A program made the position numbers and the translations under genes. The notes under the pieces were generated by a model. The model was not told where the DNA came from. It ran no database searches and was given only the letters and a program-made list of their open reading frames with translations. A DNA stretch of 64,000 bases from Aldersonia sp. NBC_00410 (GTDB lineage Bacteria; Actinomycetota; Actinomycetes; Mycobacteriales; Mycobacteriaceae), in assembly GCF_026342035.1 (NCBI RefSeq), contig NZ_JAPENM010000012.1:1-64000 (forward strand), read 5' to 3'. Positions within the stretch are counted from its first letter, which is position 1. Every line of letters begins with the position of its first letter. Positions 19,269 through 31,835 of this stretch are shown one piece after another.

Positions 19269-19343
19269 AATTGCCTCTCCCACAGCGCAGACGTTAGGCC
19301 ATCGGGGTATGCCTCGGTGCAGCCGAGATCCCTCTTGGCGAAT

Positions 19344-19363
19344 AAGTTACTCGCGGGTAACTT
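19344..19363. promoter_or_regulatory. Palindromic operator candidate between methyltransferase operon and etfBA
   Basis: AAGTTAC and GTAACTT, perfect 7-bp arms with six bases between, a size and symmetry typical of TetR-family sites. It overlaps a TTGACA box (19362-19367) and lies just before TAATCT (19373-19378). Which gene it controls is undecided. Confidence 0.5.
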
Positions 19364-19461
19364 GACATACGGTAATCTGCGCGGTGAGCCAACGGGCGCC
19401 CGAACTGCGCCGGTGCTGCCCGACACCCGTTACAGCAACTACAGGAGGTCGACGGAGACCC

Positions 19462-20247
19462 ATGCCAAATATCGTCGTACTGATCAAGCAGGTTCCCGAT
19501 ACGTGGTCCGAGCGCAAGCTGACCGACGGTGATTACACCCTGGACCGCGAGGCGGCCGATGCCGTGCTCGACGAGATCAACGAGCGCGCCGTCGAGGAAG
19601 CGCTGCTGATCAAGGAGGCGCAGGGCGGCGAGGTCACCGTGCTGACCGCCGGTCCGGACCGTGCCACCGACGCGATCCGCAAGGCGCTGTCGATGGGCGC
19701 CGACAAGGCCGTGCACGTCAACGACCCGGCCATCCACGGCTCGGATGCCATCCAGACCGCCTGGGTGCTCGCCGGCGCGATCGGCCAGATCGAGGGCGTC
19801 GAGCTCATCATCGCGGGCAACGAGGCGACCGACGGCCGCACCGGGGCCGTGCCGGCGATCATCGCCGAGTACCTGGGCATCCCGCAGCTCACGCACCTGC
19901 GCAAGCTGACCCTGGAGGGCGAGACGCTTACCGGTGAGCGCGAGACCGACGAAGGCATCTTCCATCTCGAGGCGAGCCTGCCCGCGATCGTGAGCGTCAC
20001 CGAGAAGATCAACGAGCCGCGGTTCCCGTCCTTCAAGGGCATCATGGCCGCGAAGAAGAAGGAAGTCACCACCTTCACCCTCGCCGACCTGGGCATCGAC
20101 CCGGAGACCGTCGGTGTGGGCAACGCGGGGAGCTCGGTCACCGCGGCGACCCCGAAGCCGGCCCGCACCGCAGGCGAGAAGGTCGCCGACGAGGGCGACG
20201 GTGGCCAGAAGGTCGCGCAGTACCTGATCGGTCAGAAGATCATCTGA
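19462..20247 (+). CDS. etfB: Electron transfer flavoprotein beta subunit
   Basis: 261 residues; FixA/EtfB. It pairs with EtfA to bind FAD and AMP and passes electrons from acyl-CoA dehydrogenases to the quinone pool. MPNIVVLIKQVPDT opens the ETF domain; NEATDGRTGAVPAIIAEYLG near 125-144 is the AMP-binding EtfB signature, and the C-terminal arm AQYLIGQKII reaches the partner. ATG 19462; AGGAGG at 19443-19448 is rather far, GGAGA at 19454-19458 is closer. The 48-bp gap to etfA and identical orientation indicate one operon, as in Rv3029c-Rv3028c. Confidence 0.96.
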   Translation: MPNIVVLIKQVPDTWSERKLTDGDYTLDREAADAVLDEINERAVEEALLIKEAQGGEVTVLTAGPDRATDAIRKALSMGADKAVHVNDPAIHGSDAIQTAWVLAGAIGQIEGVELIIAGNEATDGRTGAVPAIIAEYLGIPQLTHLRKLTLEGETLTGERETDEGIFHLEASLPAIVSVTEKINEPRFPSFKGIMAAKKKEVTTFTLADLGIDPETVGVGNAGSSVTAATPKPARTAGEKVADEGDGGQKVAQYLIGQKII

Positions 20248-20295
20248 CGCGCACCCGACGAACCAACACTTTCGACTTCGTAGGAGACCAGAACA

Positions 20296-21252
20296 ATGGC
20301 AGAAGTACTTGTGCTCGTCGAGCACGCAGAGGGTGCGATCAAGAAGGTCAGCACCGAGCTCATCACGGCCGCCCGCGCACTGGGTGAGCCGTCCGCGGTG
20401 GTCCTCGGACCGGCCGGCACCGCCGACAAGCTGGCGGATGCGCTGAAGGAGGCGGGCGCGGAGAAGATCTACGTCGCCGAGTCCGATGCCGTCGAGGGCT
20501 TCCTCGTGACCCCGAAGGTCGACGTGCTCGCCGGCCTGGTCGAGTCGGCGAGCCCGGCTGCGGTCATCGCCGCGGCCAGCGCAGAGGGCAAGGAGGTGAC
20601 CGGTCGTCTCGCCGCCCGGATCGGCTCCGGTCTGCTCAACGACGTCATCGACGTCAAGTCCGACGGCTCGGCCCTGCACTCGATCTTCGGCGGTGCCTTC
20701 ACCGTCGACGCCAAGGCCAACGGCGACGTTCCGGTGATCTCGGTGCGCCCGGGTGCCATCGACGCACAGCCGCAGGCCGGCGCGGGCGAGCGGGTCGACG
20801 TCGAGGTTCCGGCTCAAGAAGAGGGTGTCGTCAAGATCACCTCGAAGGACCCGGTCGCCGGTGGCGACCGTCCGGAGCTCACCGAGGCGACCGTGGTCGT
20901 CTCCGGTGGCCGTGGTGTCGGCAGCGCCGACAAGTTCTCGGTCGTCGAGGAACTCGCCGATTCGCTCGGTGCCGCCGTCGGCGCCTCGCGTGCCGCGGTC
21001 GACTCGGGCTACTATCCGGGCCAGTTCCAGGTCGGCCAGACCGGCAAGACCGTGTCGCCGCAGCTCTACATCGCGCTCGGTATCTCCGGTGCCATCCAGC
21101 ACCGTGCGGGTATGCAGACGTCGAAGACCATCGTCGCCGTGAACAAGGACGAGGAGGCGCCGATCTTCGAGATCGCCGACTTCGGCATCGTCGGCGACCT
21201 GTTCAACGTCGCGCCGCAGCTGGCCGAGGCGGTCAAGAAGCACAAGGGCTGA
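20296..21252 (+). CDS. etfA: Electron transfer flavoprotein alpha subunit
   Basis: 318 residues; FixB/EtfA. The N-terminal domain (about 1-190) packs on EtfB. The C-terminal FAD domain shows [20 protein letters not shown] near 200-219, then [20 protein letters not shown] and [19 protein letters not shown], which contain the residues contacting FAD. A good Shine-Dalgarno (TAGGAGA, 20281-20287) precedes ATG 20296. A strong terminator follows 19 bp after the stop, closing the etfBA unit. Confidence 0.97.
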   Translation: MAEVLVLVEHAEGAIKKVSTELITAARALGEPSAVVLGPAGTADKLADALKEAGAEKIYVAESDAVEGFLVTPKVDVLAGLVESASPAAVIAAASAEGKEVTGRLAARIGSGLLNDVIDVKSDGSALHSIFGGAFTVDAKANGDVPVISVRPGAIDAQPQAGAGERVDVEVPAQEEGVVKITSKDPVAGGDRPELTEATVVVSGGRGVGSADKFSVVEELADSLGAAVGASRAAVDSGYYPGQFQVGQTGKTVSPQLYIALGISGAIQHRAGMQTSKTIVAVNKDEEAPIFEIADFGIVGDLFNVAPQLAEAVKKHKG

Positions 21253-21271
21253 GCAAACCTCATCCCTGTAC

Positions 21272-21302
21272 GGGCCCCGACCACGTCATGTGGTCGGGGC
21301 CC
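21272..21302 (+). terminator. Intrinsic terminator after etfA
   Basis: Perfect 13-bp stem (21272-21284 with 21290-21302), 5-base loop, then GTTCTCGTTTT. Confidence 0.9.
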
Positions 21303-21323
21303 GTTCTCGTTTTCGGTGAAGGC

Positions 21324-21329
21324 TATCGT
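21324..21329 (+). promoter_or_regulatory. -10 element, leaderless nitroreductase gene
   Basis: TATCGT seven bases before ATG 21337. It decides for ATG 21337 rather than the in-frame GTG at 21316. Confidence 0.55.
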
Positions 21330-21336
21330 CGGTTTC

Positions 21337-21975
21337 ATGGACTTCGACGAGGTAGCCACGACAACCCGCGCCGTACGCAAGCGGCTGGATCTGGACCGTC
21401 CGGTGGAGCCGGAACTCATCAACGAATGCCTGCGCATCGCGACCCAGGCGCCGACCGGGTCGAACAGTCAGGGCTGGCGGTTCGTGGTGGTGACCGATCC
21501 CGATAAGCGCAAGGGCCTCGCGGACTGCTACCGGGTCGGCTGGAACGGGTCCTATCGCGGCGGTGACGCGGCGACCGGGCGGGCGTCGGATGATCAGGCG
21601 CAACAGACCCGGGTTCGCTCGTCGGCGCAGTATCTCGCCGACAACATGGAACGCGTTCCGGTGCTGGTGGTGCCCTGCCTGGTCGGCCGGCCGGTCGCGG
21701 ACTCGACCGCGGCGTGGGCGGGCTTCCTCGGTTCGATCATCCCCGCGGTGTGGTCGTTCCAACTCGCGCTGCGCAGTCGCGGTCTCGGATCCGCGTACAC
21801 CACGTTGCACCTGGCAGACGAGGCGAAGGCCGCACAGCTCCTCGGCCTCCCGGACACGGTCACCCAGGTGGCGTTGATCCCGGTGGCCTACACCATCGGC
21901 ACCGATTTCAAGCCCGCGGTCCGGCGCCCGGTCGAGGAGATCACCTACTGGAACGGCTGGAAAGCCACGCGCTGA
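21337..21975 (+). CDS. Nitroreductase-family FMN protein
   Basis: 212 residues of the nitroreductase fold. [13 protein letters not shown] near the start holds the phosphate-binding arginines (usual R-R/S-x-R pattern), [16 protein letters not shown] near 35-50 is the FMN-binding segment, and the C-terminal half contains a helix rich in Ala/Leu ([16 protein letters not shown]) and [18 protein letters not shown] as in NAD(P)H:FMN oxidoreductases. It reduces an unknown nitro compound or quinone using FMN. ATG 21337 follows a leaderless promoter directly after the etfA terminator. The next gene starts one base after its stop, so they form an operon. Confidence 0.85.
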   Translation: MDFDEVATTTRAVRKRLDLDRPVEPELINECLRIATQAPTGSNSQGWRFVVVTDPDKRKGLADCYRVGWNGSYRGGDAATGRASDDQAQQTRVRSSAQYLADNMERVPVLVVPCLVGRPVADSTAAWAGFLGSIIPAVWSFQLALRSRGLGSAYTTLHLADEAKAAQLLGLPDTVTQVALIPVAYTIGTDFKPAVRRPVEEITYWNGWKATR

Positions 21976-21976
21976 G

Positions 21977-22750
21977 ATGGACCCCGGGGCGCTGGACGGC
22001 GAGGCGTTCGCCGAGCGCATCGCGGACGAGCTGTTCGCCCTCGACGGGATCGAGGCGGTGGCGCTCGGCGGTTCCCGGGCGGCGGGCACGCACCGGCCGG
22101 ACAGCGACTGGGATTTCGGGCTGTACTACCGCGGCGCGTTCGACACCGAGCAGATCCGCGGGCTCGGCTACGACGGGCAGGTCTTCGCGCTGGGCGCGTG
22201 GGGTGGCGGAATCTTCAACGGCGGCGCGTGGCTGACGGTCGATGATCACAAGGTCGATATCATCTACCGCGATCTCGAAATGGTCGAGCGCGAACTCGTC
22301 GAGGCCGAGGCCGGACGGTTCCACCGTGAGGCGCTGCTGTTCCACATCGCGGGGATCCCGTCGTATCTCGTGGTGGCCGAGCTCGCGATCAACCGGGTCT
22401 TGCGCGGTGCGTTGCCGCGCCCGGAGTACCCGGAGGCGCTTCGGCGCAGCGCGCCACCGGTGTGGCGGATGACCGCGGACATGCTCATCGACTACTTGCG
22501 GACCAACGTCGTGCCGCGGGGGCAGCTGTCCGAATGTGCCGCGCTGCTGACCTGCGCGGCGATCTGCGTCGGGCACGAGGTGCTCGCCGCGCGCGGCGAG
22601 TGGTGCGTCAACGAGAAGCGACTACTCGACCGCGCCGGGCTGCGCGCAATCGACGAGATCATTGCGCGACTCCGCCCCGATCCGCAGGCATTGGCGCGTA
22701 GCGTGAATGACGTTGCGCAGCTTTGCCGTATCGCGAGGGAAGCCCGATGA
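21977..22750 (+). CDS. Nucleotidyltransferase-domain protein
   Basis: 257 residues. The N-terminal part has the pol-beta nucleotidyltransferase motif LGGSRAAGTHRPDSDWDFGLYY (GS-x9-D-x-D) at about 31-52, with a further Asp in DDHKVDIIY near 93. The rest (about 110-257) is helical, with GIPSYLVVAELAINRVLRG, and resembles substrate-binding domains of aminoglycoside-type adenylyltransferases or DUF4037-like proteins. Target unknown; a minimal antitoxin/toxin role is possible for such folds but there is no partner here. Coupled to the next gene by ATGA. Confidence 0.75.
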   Translation: MDPGALDGEAFAERIADELFALDGIEAVALGGSRAAGTHRPDSDWDFGLYYRGAFDTEQIRGLGYDGQVFALGAWGGGIFNGGAWLTVDDHKVDIIYRDLEMVERELVEAEAGRFHREALLFHIAGIPSYLVVAELAINRVLRGALPRPEYPEALRRSAPPVWRMTADMLIDYLRTNVVPRGQLSECAALLTCAAICVGHEVLAARGEWCVNEKRLLDRAGLRAIDEIIARLRPDPQALARSVNDVAQLCRIAREAR

Positions 22751-23664
22751 CACCGTTGCAGCAGTACATCGCCGAAGAGATCGCCGTCGATCATGCCGAC
22801 GGGTTGATGAATCGCCGGGAGGCGATGCGCCGCCTCGGCCTGCTCGGGTTGAGTGTGGCCGCCGCGTCGTCCCTGCTCGCGGCCTGTAGTTCCGACGACG
22901 GCGATTCCGCGGCAACGGCCAGTGCCAGCACACCGCCCGAATCGACGCCGGATGCCGCGGCCGAGCCGCCCGGAATGGCGGACGCCGTTGCGACCGAGGC
23001 GATTACGTTTGCCGGACCGAACGGTGAATTGCAGGGCGCATGGGCCGCGGCGAGCGATCCGCGCGGTGCGGTGCTGGTGATCCACGAGAACAAGGGGCTG
23101 ACCGACCATATCCGTTCGGTGGCAGGACGATTCGCCGGCGCCGGGTACTCCGCGCTGGCCGTCGACCTGCTGTCCGAGGAGGGCGGTACCGCCACTTTCG
23201 CCGATCCGGCCGAGGCGACCGCGGCCCTGGGTCGTACGCCGCCGGAACGATTCGTCGGCGACATGAAGGCCGGTGTCGACGAGTTGGAACGTCGTGTCCC
23301 CGGTGCGAAGGTCGGGCAGATCGGATTCTGCATGGGCGGTGGGCTGACCTGGCGGATGCTCGCCTCCAACGAGCCTCGGCTCGCCGCGGCCACACCGTTC
23401 TACGGGCCGATGCCGGAGAACGCGGATTTCACCGGCTCCGACGCGGCGGTGCTCGGGATCTACGCGGCGCTGGACGACCGCGTCAATGCGTCGCGGGACG
23501 CGGCCGAGGCCGCACTGACCGCGGCGGGACTCACCCACGAGATCGTCACCGAACCCAACGCCAACCACGCGTTCTTCAACGACACGGGCCCGCGCTACGA
23601 ACCGACTGCGGCGGCGGACGCCTGGGACCGCGTCTTGGACTGGTTCGGGCGCTACCTGGGGTAA
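22747..23664 (+). CDS. Exported dienelactone hydrolase-family lipoprotein
   Basis: 305 residues. The N-terminus carries a twin-arginine-like motif (NRREAMRRLGLLG, residues about 19-31), a hydrophobic core and the lipobox SLLAAC near 40-45, then a Ser/Thr/Pro linker. The rest is a dienelactone hydrolase alpha/beta-hydrolase: Glu in VIHENKGLT, nucleophile Cys in GFCMGGG, Asp in ALDDRV and His in NHAFF. Anchored outside the membrane, it probably hydrolyses an ester or lactone. The start ATG overlaps the stop of the nucleotidyltransferase gene. The upstream in-frame GTG at 22723 is unnecessary. Confidence 0.85.
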   Translation: MTPLQQYIAEEIAVDHADGLMNRREAMRRLGLLGLSVAAASSLLAACSSDDGDSAATASASTPPESTPDAAAEPPGMADAVATEAITFAGPNGELQGAWAAASDPRGAVLVIHENKGLTDHIRSVAGRFAGAGYSALAVDLLSEEGGTATFADPAEATAALGRTPPERFVGDMKAGVDELERRVPGAKVGQIGFCMGGGLTWRMLASNEPRLAAATPFYGPMPENADFTGSDAAVLGIYAALDDRVNASRDAAEAALTAAGLTHEIVTEPNANHAFFNDTGPRYEPTAAADAWDRVLDWFGRYLG

Positions 23665-23761
23665 CTCGGGCAACTCCGCTGCGTGCACCGTTAACCGAAG
23701 CTGCATCGACACGACACTCGGCGGACGGGCGGACGCCGCACTGCGGCGATAGACAACAGCC

Positions 23762-24565
23762 ATGACCACACCAGTCATGGAAACAGTCCGCCGCCGCTAC
23801 TCGCTCGTCGTCTCCTCCGACCGCACGCACAGGCTGGCCGCGCAACGCCTGCGCTACGACGTATTCGCCGCGGAGCCCGGCTTCCGGCTACCGCCGAACG
23901 CGCACGGTCTCGACGAGGACCGCTTCGACCGTTACTGCGACCACCTCCTGGTTCGCGACGAGGCCACCGAACGCTTCGTCGGTTGCTACCGCATGCTGCC
24001 TCCCGATGCCGCCGTCGCCGCCGGGAGTTATTACACCGAGTCCGAGTTCGACCTGTCCGCCTTCGCCGCGCTGCGCCCGCACCTGGTCGAGATGGGCCGC
24101 GCCTGCGTCCTGCCCGACCACCGCAACGGGTCGGTGGTGCCGCTGATGTGGGCAGGCGTGCTGCGCTACCTGCGGCTTACCGGCCACACCTGGCTGATGG
24201 GCTGCGTCTCGACGCCGATGCGCGCCAACCAGGCCAACCCGGTCGGCAGCGAGGTGCAAGGAGTACGTGACCTGGTGCTGCGCCGGTACGCCAGTGCACC
24301 CGAACACCGAGTTCGCCCGTATCGCCCGGTCGTCGTCGACGGCCGGTCACTCGATGACCTGCCTGCCCCGGTCGGGTGGCGGCTGCCACCGCTGCTCAAT
24401 GCCTACCTGCGGATGGGTGCCTCGATCTGCGGGGAACCGGCGCACGACCCGGATTTCGGTGTCGCCGACTTCGTCGCATTGGTCGGACTGCACGAGGTCA
24501 ACGAGCGCTACCTGTCGCGGCTGCAGGCGGCAGCCGCAAAACTCGACGAACCGGTTTCGCGATGA
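23762..24565 (+). CDS. GNAT-type acyl-ACP acyltransferase (Rv3027c-like, OlsB family)
   Basis: 267 residues. The sequence YSLVVSSDRTHRLAAQRLRYDVFAAEPG followed by DRYCDHLLVRDEATERFVGCYRML and the central LVEMGRACVLPDHRNGSVVPLMW is the pattern of PF13444, the OlsB-like ornithine acyltransferase group. Such enzymes transfer a 3-hydroxyacyl chain to an amino group for ornithine lipids or related aminolipids. The next gene is a PlsC-type O-acyltransferase (OlsA-like) overlapping by ATGA, the same two-enzyme arrangement that makes ornithine lipids elsewhere. The product is therefore plausibly an aminolipid. Corresponds to Rv3027c-Rv3026c. Confidence 0.87.
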   Translation: MTTPVMETVRRRYSLVVSSDRTHRLAAQRLRYDVFAAEPGFRLPPNAHGLDEDRFDRYCDHLLVRDEATERFVGCYRMLPPDAAVAAGSYYTESEFDLSAFAALRPHLVEMGRACVLPDHRNGSVVPLMWAGVLRYLRLTGHTWLMGCVSTPMRANQANPVGSEVQGVRDLVLRRYASAPEHRVRPYRPVVVDGRSLDDLPAPVGWRLPPLLNAYLRMGASICGEPAHDPDFGVADFVALVGLHEVNERYLSRLQAAAAKLDEPVSR

Positions 24566-25482
24566 GCGGCGCGGGTCGCGCACACGCCTGGATGCCCGTC
24601 TCGGCGTGCACCGCGGCCTGTATCGATGCCGGGGGCGACCGCGTCGGCCCGGCGATGGCTGCCGCACGGGCAGCCGGAATCCTGGGTGTGCTCGCCGCGT
24701 ACCCGGCGGCGCTGCTGGTCGGTCGGGGGCGGCGCGAGGAGGTGCAGCGACGCTACGCCCGCGCGGTGCTCCGCTGCCTCGGCATGCGGGTGCGAGTGGT
24801 GGACCGCCGGAAACCGCCGCGCGACGATGCGAGATTCGCCACACCGGGCCGGGGCACCCTCGTCGTCGCCGGTCACGTCGGGTGGACCGACGTGCTCGCG
24901 ATCGCCTCGGTGCAACCGGTGAGTTTTGTCGCGCGCGCCGACCTGGCGGAGTGGCCGGTGATCGGCCCGATCGCCGAGTTCACCGGAATCGTGCCGATCG
25001 ACCGGGCCCGGCTGCGGCAGCTGCCCGGTGTGGTGACCCGGATCGGCGACCGGCTCGCGGCGGGTGACTGCATCGCGGCTTTCCCGGAGGGCACCACCTG
25101 GTGCGGCAAGGCATACGGACCGATGCGACCTGCGCTTTTCCAGGCCGCGGTGGATTCCGGGGTGCCCGTCGCCCCGGTCGCGCTGCGGTATCTGCGTGCC
25201 ACGGGCGAGCCGACGACGGTGGCCGGTTTCGTCGGCGAGGACTCGCTGCTCGGTTCGGCGGTTCGGTTGTTGCGCGCGCGTGGTGTCGTCGCCGAGGTGG
25301 TATTGCTGCCGGTCGAAGCGCCGGGCAACGACCGCCGGGAACTCGCGGCGCGATGTGAGCGCGCGGTGCGCGGCTATCGGCCACCGGAACCATCCATGCC
25401 CGCGGTGTTGCCGGCTGCCCGCGCCGTGGAGGTCCGGGAGCGGCCGGTCGCGATCGCCGGCGCGCTGGCCCCGGCCTCCTGA
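24562..25482 (+). CDS. PlsC-type 1-acyl-glycerol-3-phosphate acyltransferase (Rv3026c-like)
   Basis: 306 residues. One N-terminal hydrophobic segment (about 33-53) anchors the protein to the inner membrane. Acyltransferase motif I is GHVGWTD (H-x4-D) near 103-109, motif [12 protein letters not shown] near 175-183, and [10 protein letters not shown] is motif IV. It esterifies lysophospholipid or a lyso-aminolipid; pairing with the OlsB-like gene makes lyso-ornithine lipid a candidate substrate. ATG 24562 overlaps the preceding stop. The upstream open frame belongs to another phase of the GNAT gene. Confidence 0.9.
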   Translation: MSGAGRAHAWMPVSACTAACIDAGGDRVGPAMAAARAAGILGVLAAYPAALLVGRGRREEVQRRYARAVLRCLGMRVRVVDRRKPPRDDARFATPGRGTLVVAGHVGWTDVLAIASVQPVSFVARADLAEWPVIGPIAEFTGIVPIDRARLRQLPGVVTRIGDRLAAGDCIAAFPEGTTWCGKAYGPMRPALFQAAVDSGVPVAPVALRYLRATGEPTTVAGFVGEDSLLGSAVRLLRARGVVAEVVLLPVEAPGNDRRELAARCERAVRGYRPPEPSMPAVLPAARAVEVRERPVAIAGALAPAS

Positions 25483-25508
25483 GACCGGGGGCGCTGTCGG
25501 GGCCGGGC

Positions 25509-25514
25509 TATCCT
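25509..25514 (+). promoter_or_regulatory. -10 element, leaderless cysteine desulfurase gene
   Basis: TATCCT nine bases before ATG 25524; no Shine-Dalgarno in the gap. Confidence 0.5.
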
Positions 25515-25523
25515 GGTTGGGTC

Positions 25524-26789
25524 ATGACTTCGGCACAGCCGGGTGCACACGGCGCGCCCACCCCGGTCTACCTCGATCACGCAGCAACCACGACCATGCT
25601 GCCTGCTGCCATCGAGGCGATGACGGCTGTCTTCGCGACCACCGGCAACGCGGCTTCGCTGCACGGTTCCGGCCGCGCCGCGCGACGTCGCGTCGAAGAG
25701 GCCCGCGAATCGATCGCCGCCGATCTGGGGGCGCGGCCGTCCGAGGTTATCTTCACCTCCGGTGGCACCGAGAGTGACAACCTCGCGCTGAAGGGCATCT
25801 TCCTGGCTCGCCGCGATGCCGAGCCCCGCCGGAACCGGATCCTGGTCAGCACGGTCGAGCATCATGCGGTGCTCGACGCGGTGGAATGGCTCGAGCGCCA
25901 CGAGGGCGCGGTGGTCACGCTGCTTCCGGTCGACTCCGACGGCACGGTGGCGCCGGCGTCCCTGCGCGCGGCGCTGCGCGAGTATGCCGAGGAAACCGCG
26001 CTGGTCAGCGTGATGGCCGCGAACAACGAAGTCGGCACGATCATGCCGATCCTCGAACTGGCCGGAATCGCCCGCGAGTTCGATGTCCCGATGCACAGCG
26101 ACGCGGTGCAGGCCGTCGCGCAGCTGCCGTTCGACTTCACCGCGAGCGGGCTCGCCGCGGCCAGTATCGCGGCGCACAAGTTCGGTGGCCCGTTCGGAAC
26201 GGGTGCTCTGCTGCTCGGCCGGGACGTGCCGTGCGCGCCGCTGCTGCACGGCGGCGGGCACGAGCGCGACCTTCGCTCGGGCACCCCGGACACCGCCGGC
26301 GTGGTCGGCATGGCCGCCGCGCTGCGCGCCACCGTCGCCGAACTACCCGAGCGCGCCGAGGATCTACGGGCACTGCGTGACTACCTGATCGAGTCGGTGC
26401 GCGCGATCGCCCCCGATGCCGTGCTGAACGGCCCGGCGGGCGAGCGTCGGCTGCCCGGCAACGCGCACTTCACCTTTCCCGGTTGTGAGGGCGATTCGCT
26501 GCTGATGCTGCTCGACGCCGCCGGAATCGAGTGCTCGACCGGTTCGGCCTGTACCGCCGGTGTGGCCCGGCCAAGTCACGTGCTGGTGGCGATGGGTGTC
26601 GATGCTGCGGAATCCCGTGGCTCGCTGCGCTTTTCGCTCGGTCACACCTCCACCAAGGCCGACGTCGACGCGCTGGTTGCGGCGCTCCCGCAGGTGCTCG
26701 CGCGCGCACAGGCCGCCGGTTTGACCTCCCCCCGCACAGTGTCGAGCGACGAATCGGTAAGCGCGGGCGTACCGGAAGGAGCGTTCTGA
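25524..26789 (+). CDS. iscS: Cysteine desulfurase (IscS/NifS family, Rv3025c-like)
   Basis: 421 residues, PLP-dependent class V aminotransferase fold. [13 protein letters not shown] begins the family signature, [10 protein letters not shown] holds the PLP-stacking His, Lys219 in [10 protein letters not shown] is the Schiff base lysine, and Cys343 in STGSACTAG is the persulfide-carrying cysteine. It supplies sulfur for iron-sulfur clusters and, through MnmA encoded directly downstream, for tRNA 2-thiouridine. The TGATG overlap with mnmA supports that pairing. About 30 extra C-terminal residues rich in Ser follow the catalytic core. Confidence 0.95.
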   Translation: MTSAQPGAHGAPTPVYLDHAATTTMLPAAIEAMTAVFATTGNAASLHGSGRAARRRVEEARESIAADLGARPSEVIFTSGGTESDNLALKGIFLARRDAEPRRNRILVSTVEHHAVLDAVEWLERHEGAVVTLLPVDSDGTVAPASLRAALREYAEETALVSVMAANNEVGTIMPILELAGIAREFDVPMHSDAVQAVAQLPFDFTASGLAAASIAAHKFGGPFGTGALLLGRDVPCAPLLHGGGHERDLRSGTPDTAGVVGMAAALRATVAELPERAEDLRALRDYLIESVRAIAPDAVLNGPAGERRLPGNAHFTFPGCEGDSLLMLLDAAGIECSTGSACTAGVARPSHVLVAMGVDAAESRGSLRFSLGHTSTKADVDALVAALPQVLARAQAAGLTSPRTVSSDESVSAGVPEGAF

Positions 26790-27891
26790 TGCGTGTGCTC
26801 GCCGCGATGAGCGGTGGCGTCGATTCCGCTGTGGCCGCGGCCCGTGCGGTCGATGCCGGACACGACGTGGTCGGGGTGCACCTGGCCCTGTCCGAGGCCC
26901 CTGGTGCGCTGCGCACCGGATCGCGCGGCTGCTGCTCGCGCGAGGACGCGGGCGATGCCCGGCGTGCGGCCGATGTGCTCGGAATCCCTTTCTACGTATG
27001 GGATTTCGCGGAGCGCTTCAAGGAGGACGTGATCGACGATTTCGTCGCGTCCTACGCCGCGGGCGAGACGCCGAACCCGTGTCTGCGCTGCAACGAGAAG
27101 ATCAAGTTCGCCGCGCTCGCCGACCGCGCGGTTGCGCTCGGCTTCGACGCCGTCGCGACCGGGCACTACGCCCAACTCGTCGACGGTGAGCTGCGGCGCG
27201 CCGTGGACGCCGACAAGGATCAGTCCTACGTGCTGGCGGTGCTTACCGCCGAGCAGCTTTCGCGCGCAATGTTCCCGGTCGGGGATACCCCGAAGCCGCA
27301 GATCCGGGCGGAGGCCGCCGAGCGCGGGCTCGCGGTCGCGGACAAGCCGGACAGCCACGACATCTGCTTCATTCCCTCCGGCGATACCCGGGCCTTCCTC
27401 GGCGCCAAGATCGGGGTGCGCCCCGGCAGCGTCGTGGACGACGATTCCGGCGAGGTGCTCGCCGAGCACGAGGGCGTGCACGGTTTCACCATCGGACAGC
27501 GCAAGGGGCTCGGCGTCGAAGGCCCGGCCGCGGACGGCAAGCCGCGCTACGTTACGGCGATCGAACCGGATACGGGCACTGTGCGGGTCGGCTCGGCGCA
27601 GCGCCTCCAGGTCTGGACGATCGGCGCCCAGCGGGCGATCTGGACTTCCGGGCATGCTCCCGAGGGGCCGGTGGAATGTGTCGCGCAGGTGCGCGCCCAC
27701 GGCGGCACCGCGAAGGCGATCGCCGAGGCTGCGGGCGACGGTCTCACCGTCCGCCTGCTCGAGCCGTTGACCGGAGTCGCGCGCGGCCAGGCCGTCGTGG
27801 TCTATCAGCCCGATTCGGGCGGCGACATCGTGATCGGCAGCGGCACTATCAGCACAACAAGCGCGGATCGACCGACCGCGGTCGCCACCCG

Positions 27892-27895
<4 letters not shown>
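26789..27895 (+). CDS. mnmA: tRNA-specific 2-thiouridylase MnmA (TrmU)
   Basis: 368 residues. Converts U34 to 2-thiouridine in tRNAs for Lys, Glu and Gln. PP-loop [13 protein letters not shown] at 5-17, the first catalytic Cys in [12 protein letters not shown] near 98 and the second in [10 protein letters not shown] near 193 are all present; the C-terminal beta-barrel follows [15 protein letters not shown] 26789 shares one base with the iscS stop, with GGAAGGAG 9-16 bases upstream. The stop overlaps the GTG of the next gene. Confidence 0.96.
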
Positions 27896-31078
<3,183 letters not shown>

Positions 31079-31136
31079 CCTCAACCTATCTTCAGGTTTC
31101 ACGATGGACCTCGTAGTCGATGCGAGGGAGTGCGTG

Positions 31137-31835
31137 ATGACGAATCGGAACACGGCGCTGATCACCGGTGCGTCGGCGGGGCTCGGTCGAGCCTTGTCCC
31201 GGCAGTTGATCACCGACGGATGGCGAGTGATCGGAACCGCTCGAGGTGCGCAGCGCCTGCAGCGGGTCGGGGACGAACTGGGACCGGACTTCCTCGCTGT
31301 GCCGGGGGATATCACCGATCCAGTGCATCGGACCGGGCTGGGCCTGCTCGTGGGCGGGTACGGCGGCCTGGACCTGCTGGTCAACAATGCCAGTCGGCTC
31401 GGGCCGAGCCCGATGCCGCGGCTGGAGCGATACCCGCTCGACGAGTTCGGTCGGGTGTTCGACACGAATGTGATTGCGCCGCTGGATCTCATCCAGATTC
31501 TGCTGCCCGCGCTGCGGGCGGCCGACGGTGTCATCATGGATATCAGTTCGGATGCCGCGGTGGCCGCGTACCCGGGTTGGGGTGGCTACGGCGCCTCGAA
31601 GGCGGCACTCGACCAGCTCGGTGCGGTGCTGGCGGAGGAGACTCCCGAGTTGCGGGTCTACGCGGTCGATCCCGGCGATATGCGCACCCAGATGCATCAG
31701 GCCGCGTTCCCGGGGGAGGACATCTCCGATCGGCCGGAGCCGGCAACGGTGGTGCCGGCGCTGCTGCGATTGCTCGGCTCGCGACCGCCCAGTGGGCGAT
31801 ACGTTGCCGCGGACTTGGCGCAGGTGCCGGCATGA
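31137..31835 (+). CDS. Short-chain dehydrogenase/reductase
   Basis: 232 residues. Classical SDR: TGASAGLG near 11-18, NNAS near 86-89, a serine in MDISSDAA, and Tyr151-x3-Lys155 in GGYGASKAALDQ. NAD(P)-dependent alcohol/ketone conversion, substrate unknown. ATG 31137 follows GAGGGAG at 31124-31130. Its TGA overlaps the ATG of the QueA-like gene. The frame is open upstream into ligA only by chance. This and the next three genes lie between ligA and the Rv3013-like gene, which are neighbours in M. tuberculosis, so they form an insertion. Confidence 0.88.
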   Translation: MTNRNTALITGASAGLGRALSRQLITDGWRVIGTARGAQRLQRVGDELGPDFLAVPGDITDPVHRTGLGLLVGGYGGLDLLVNNASRLGPSPMPRLERYPLDEFGRVFDTNVIAPLDLIQILLPALRAADGVIMDISSDAAVAAYPGWGGYGASKAALDQLGAVLAEETPELRVYAVDPGDMRTQMHQAAFPGEDISDRPEPATVVPALLRLLGSRPPSGRYVAADLAQVPA

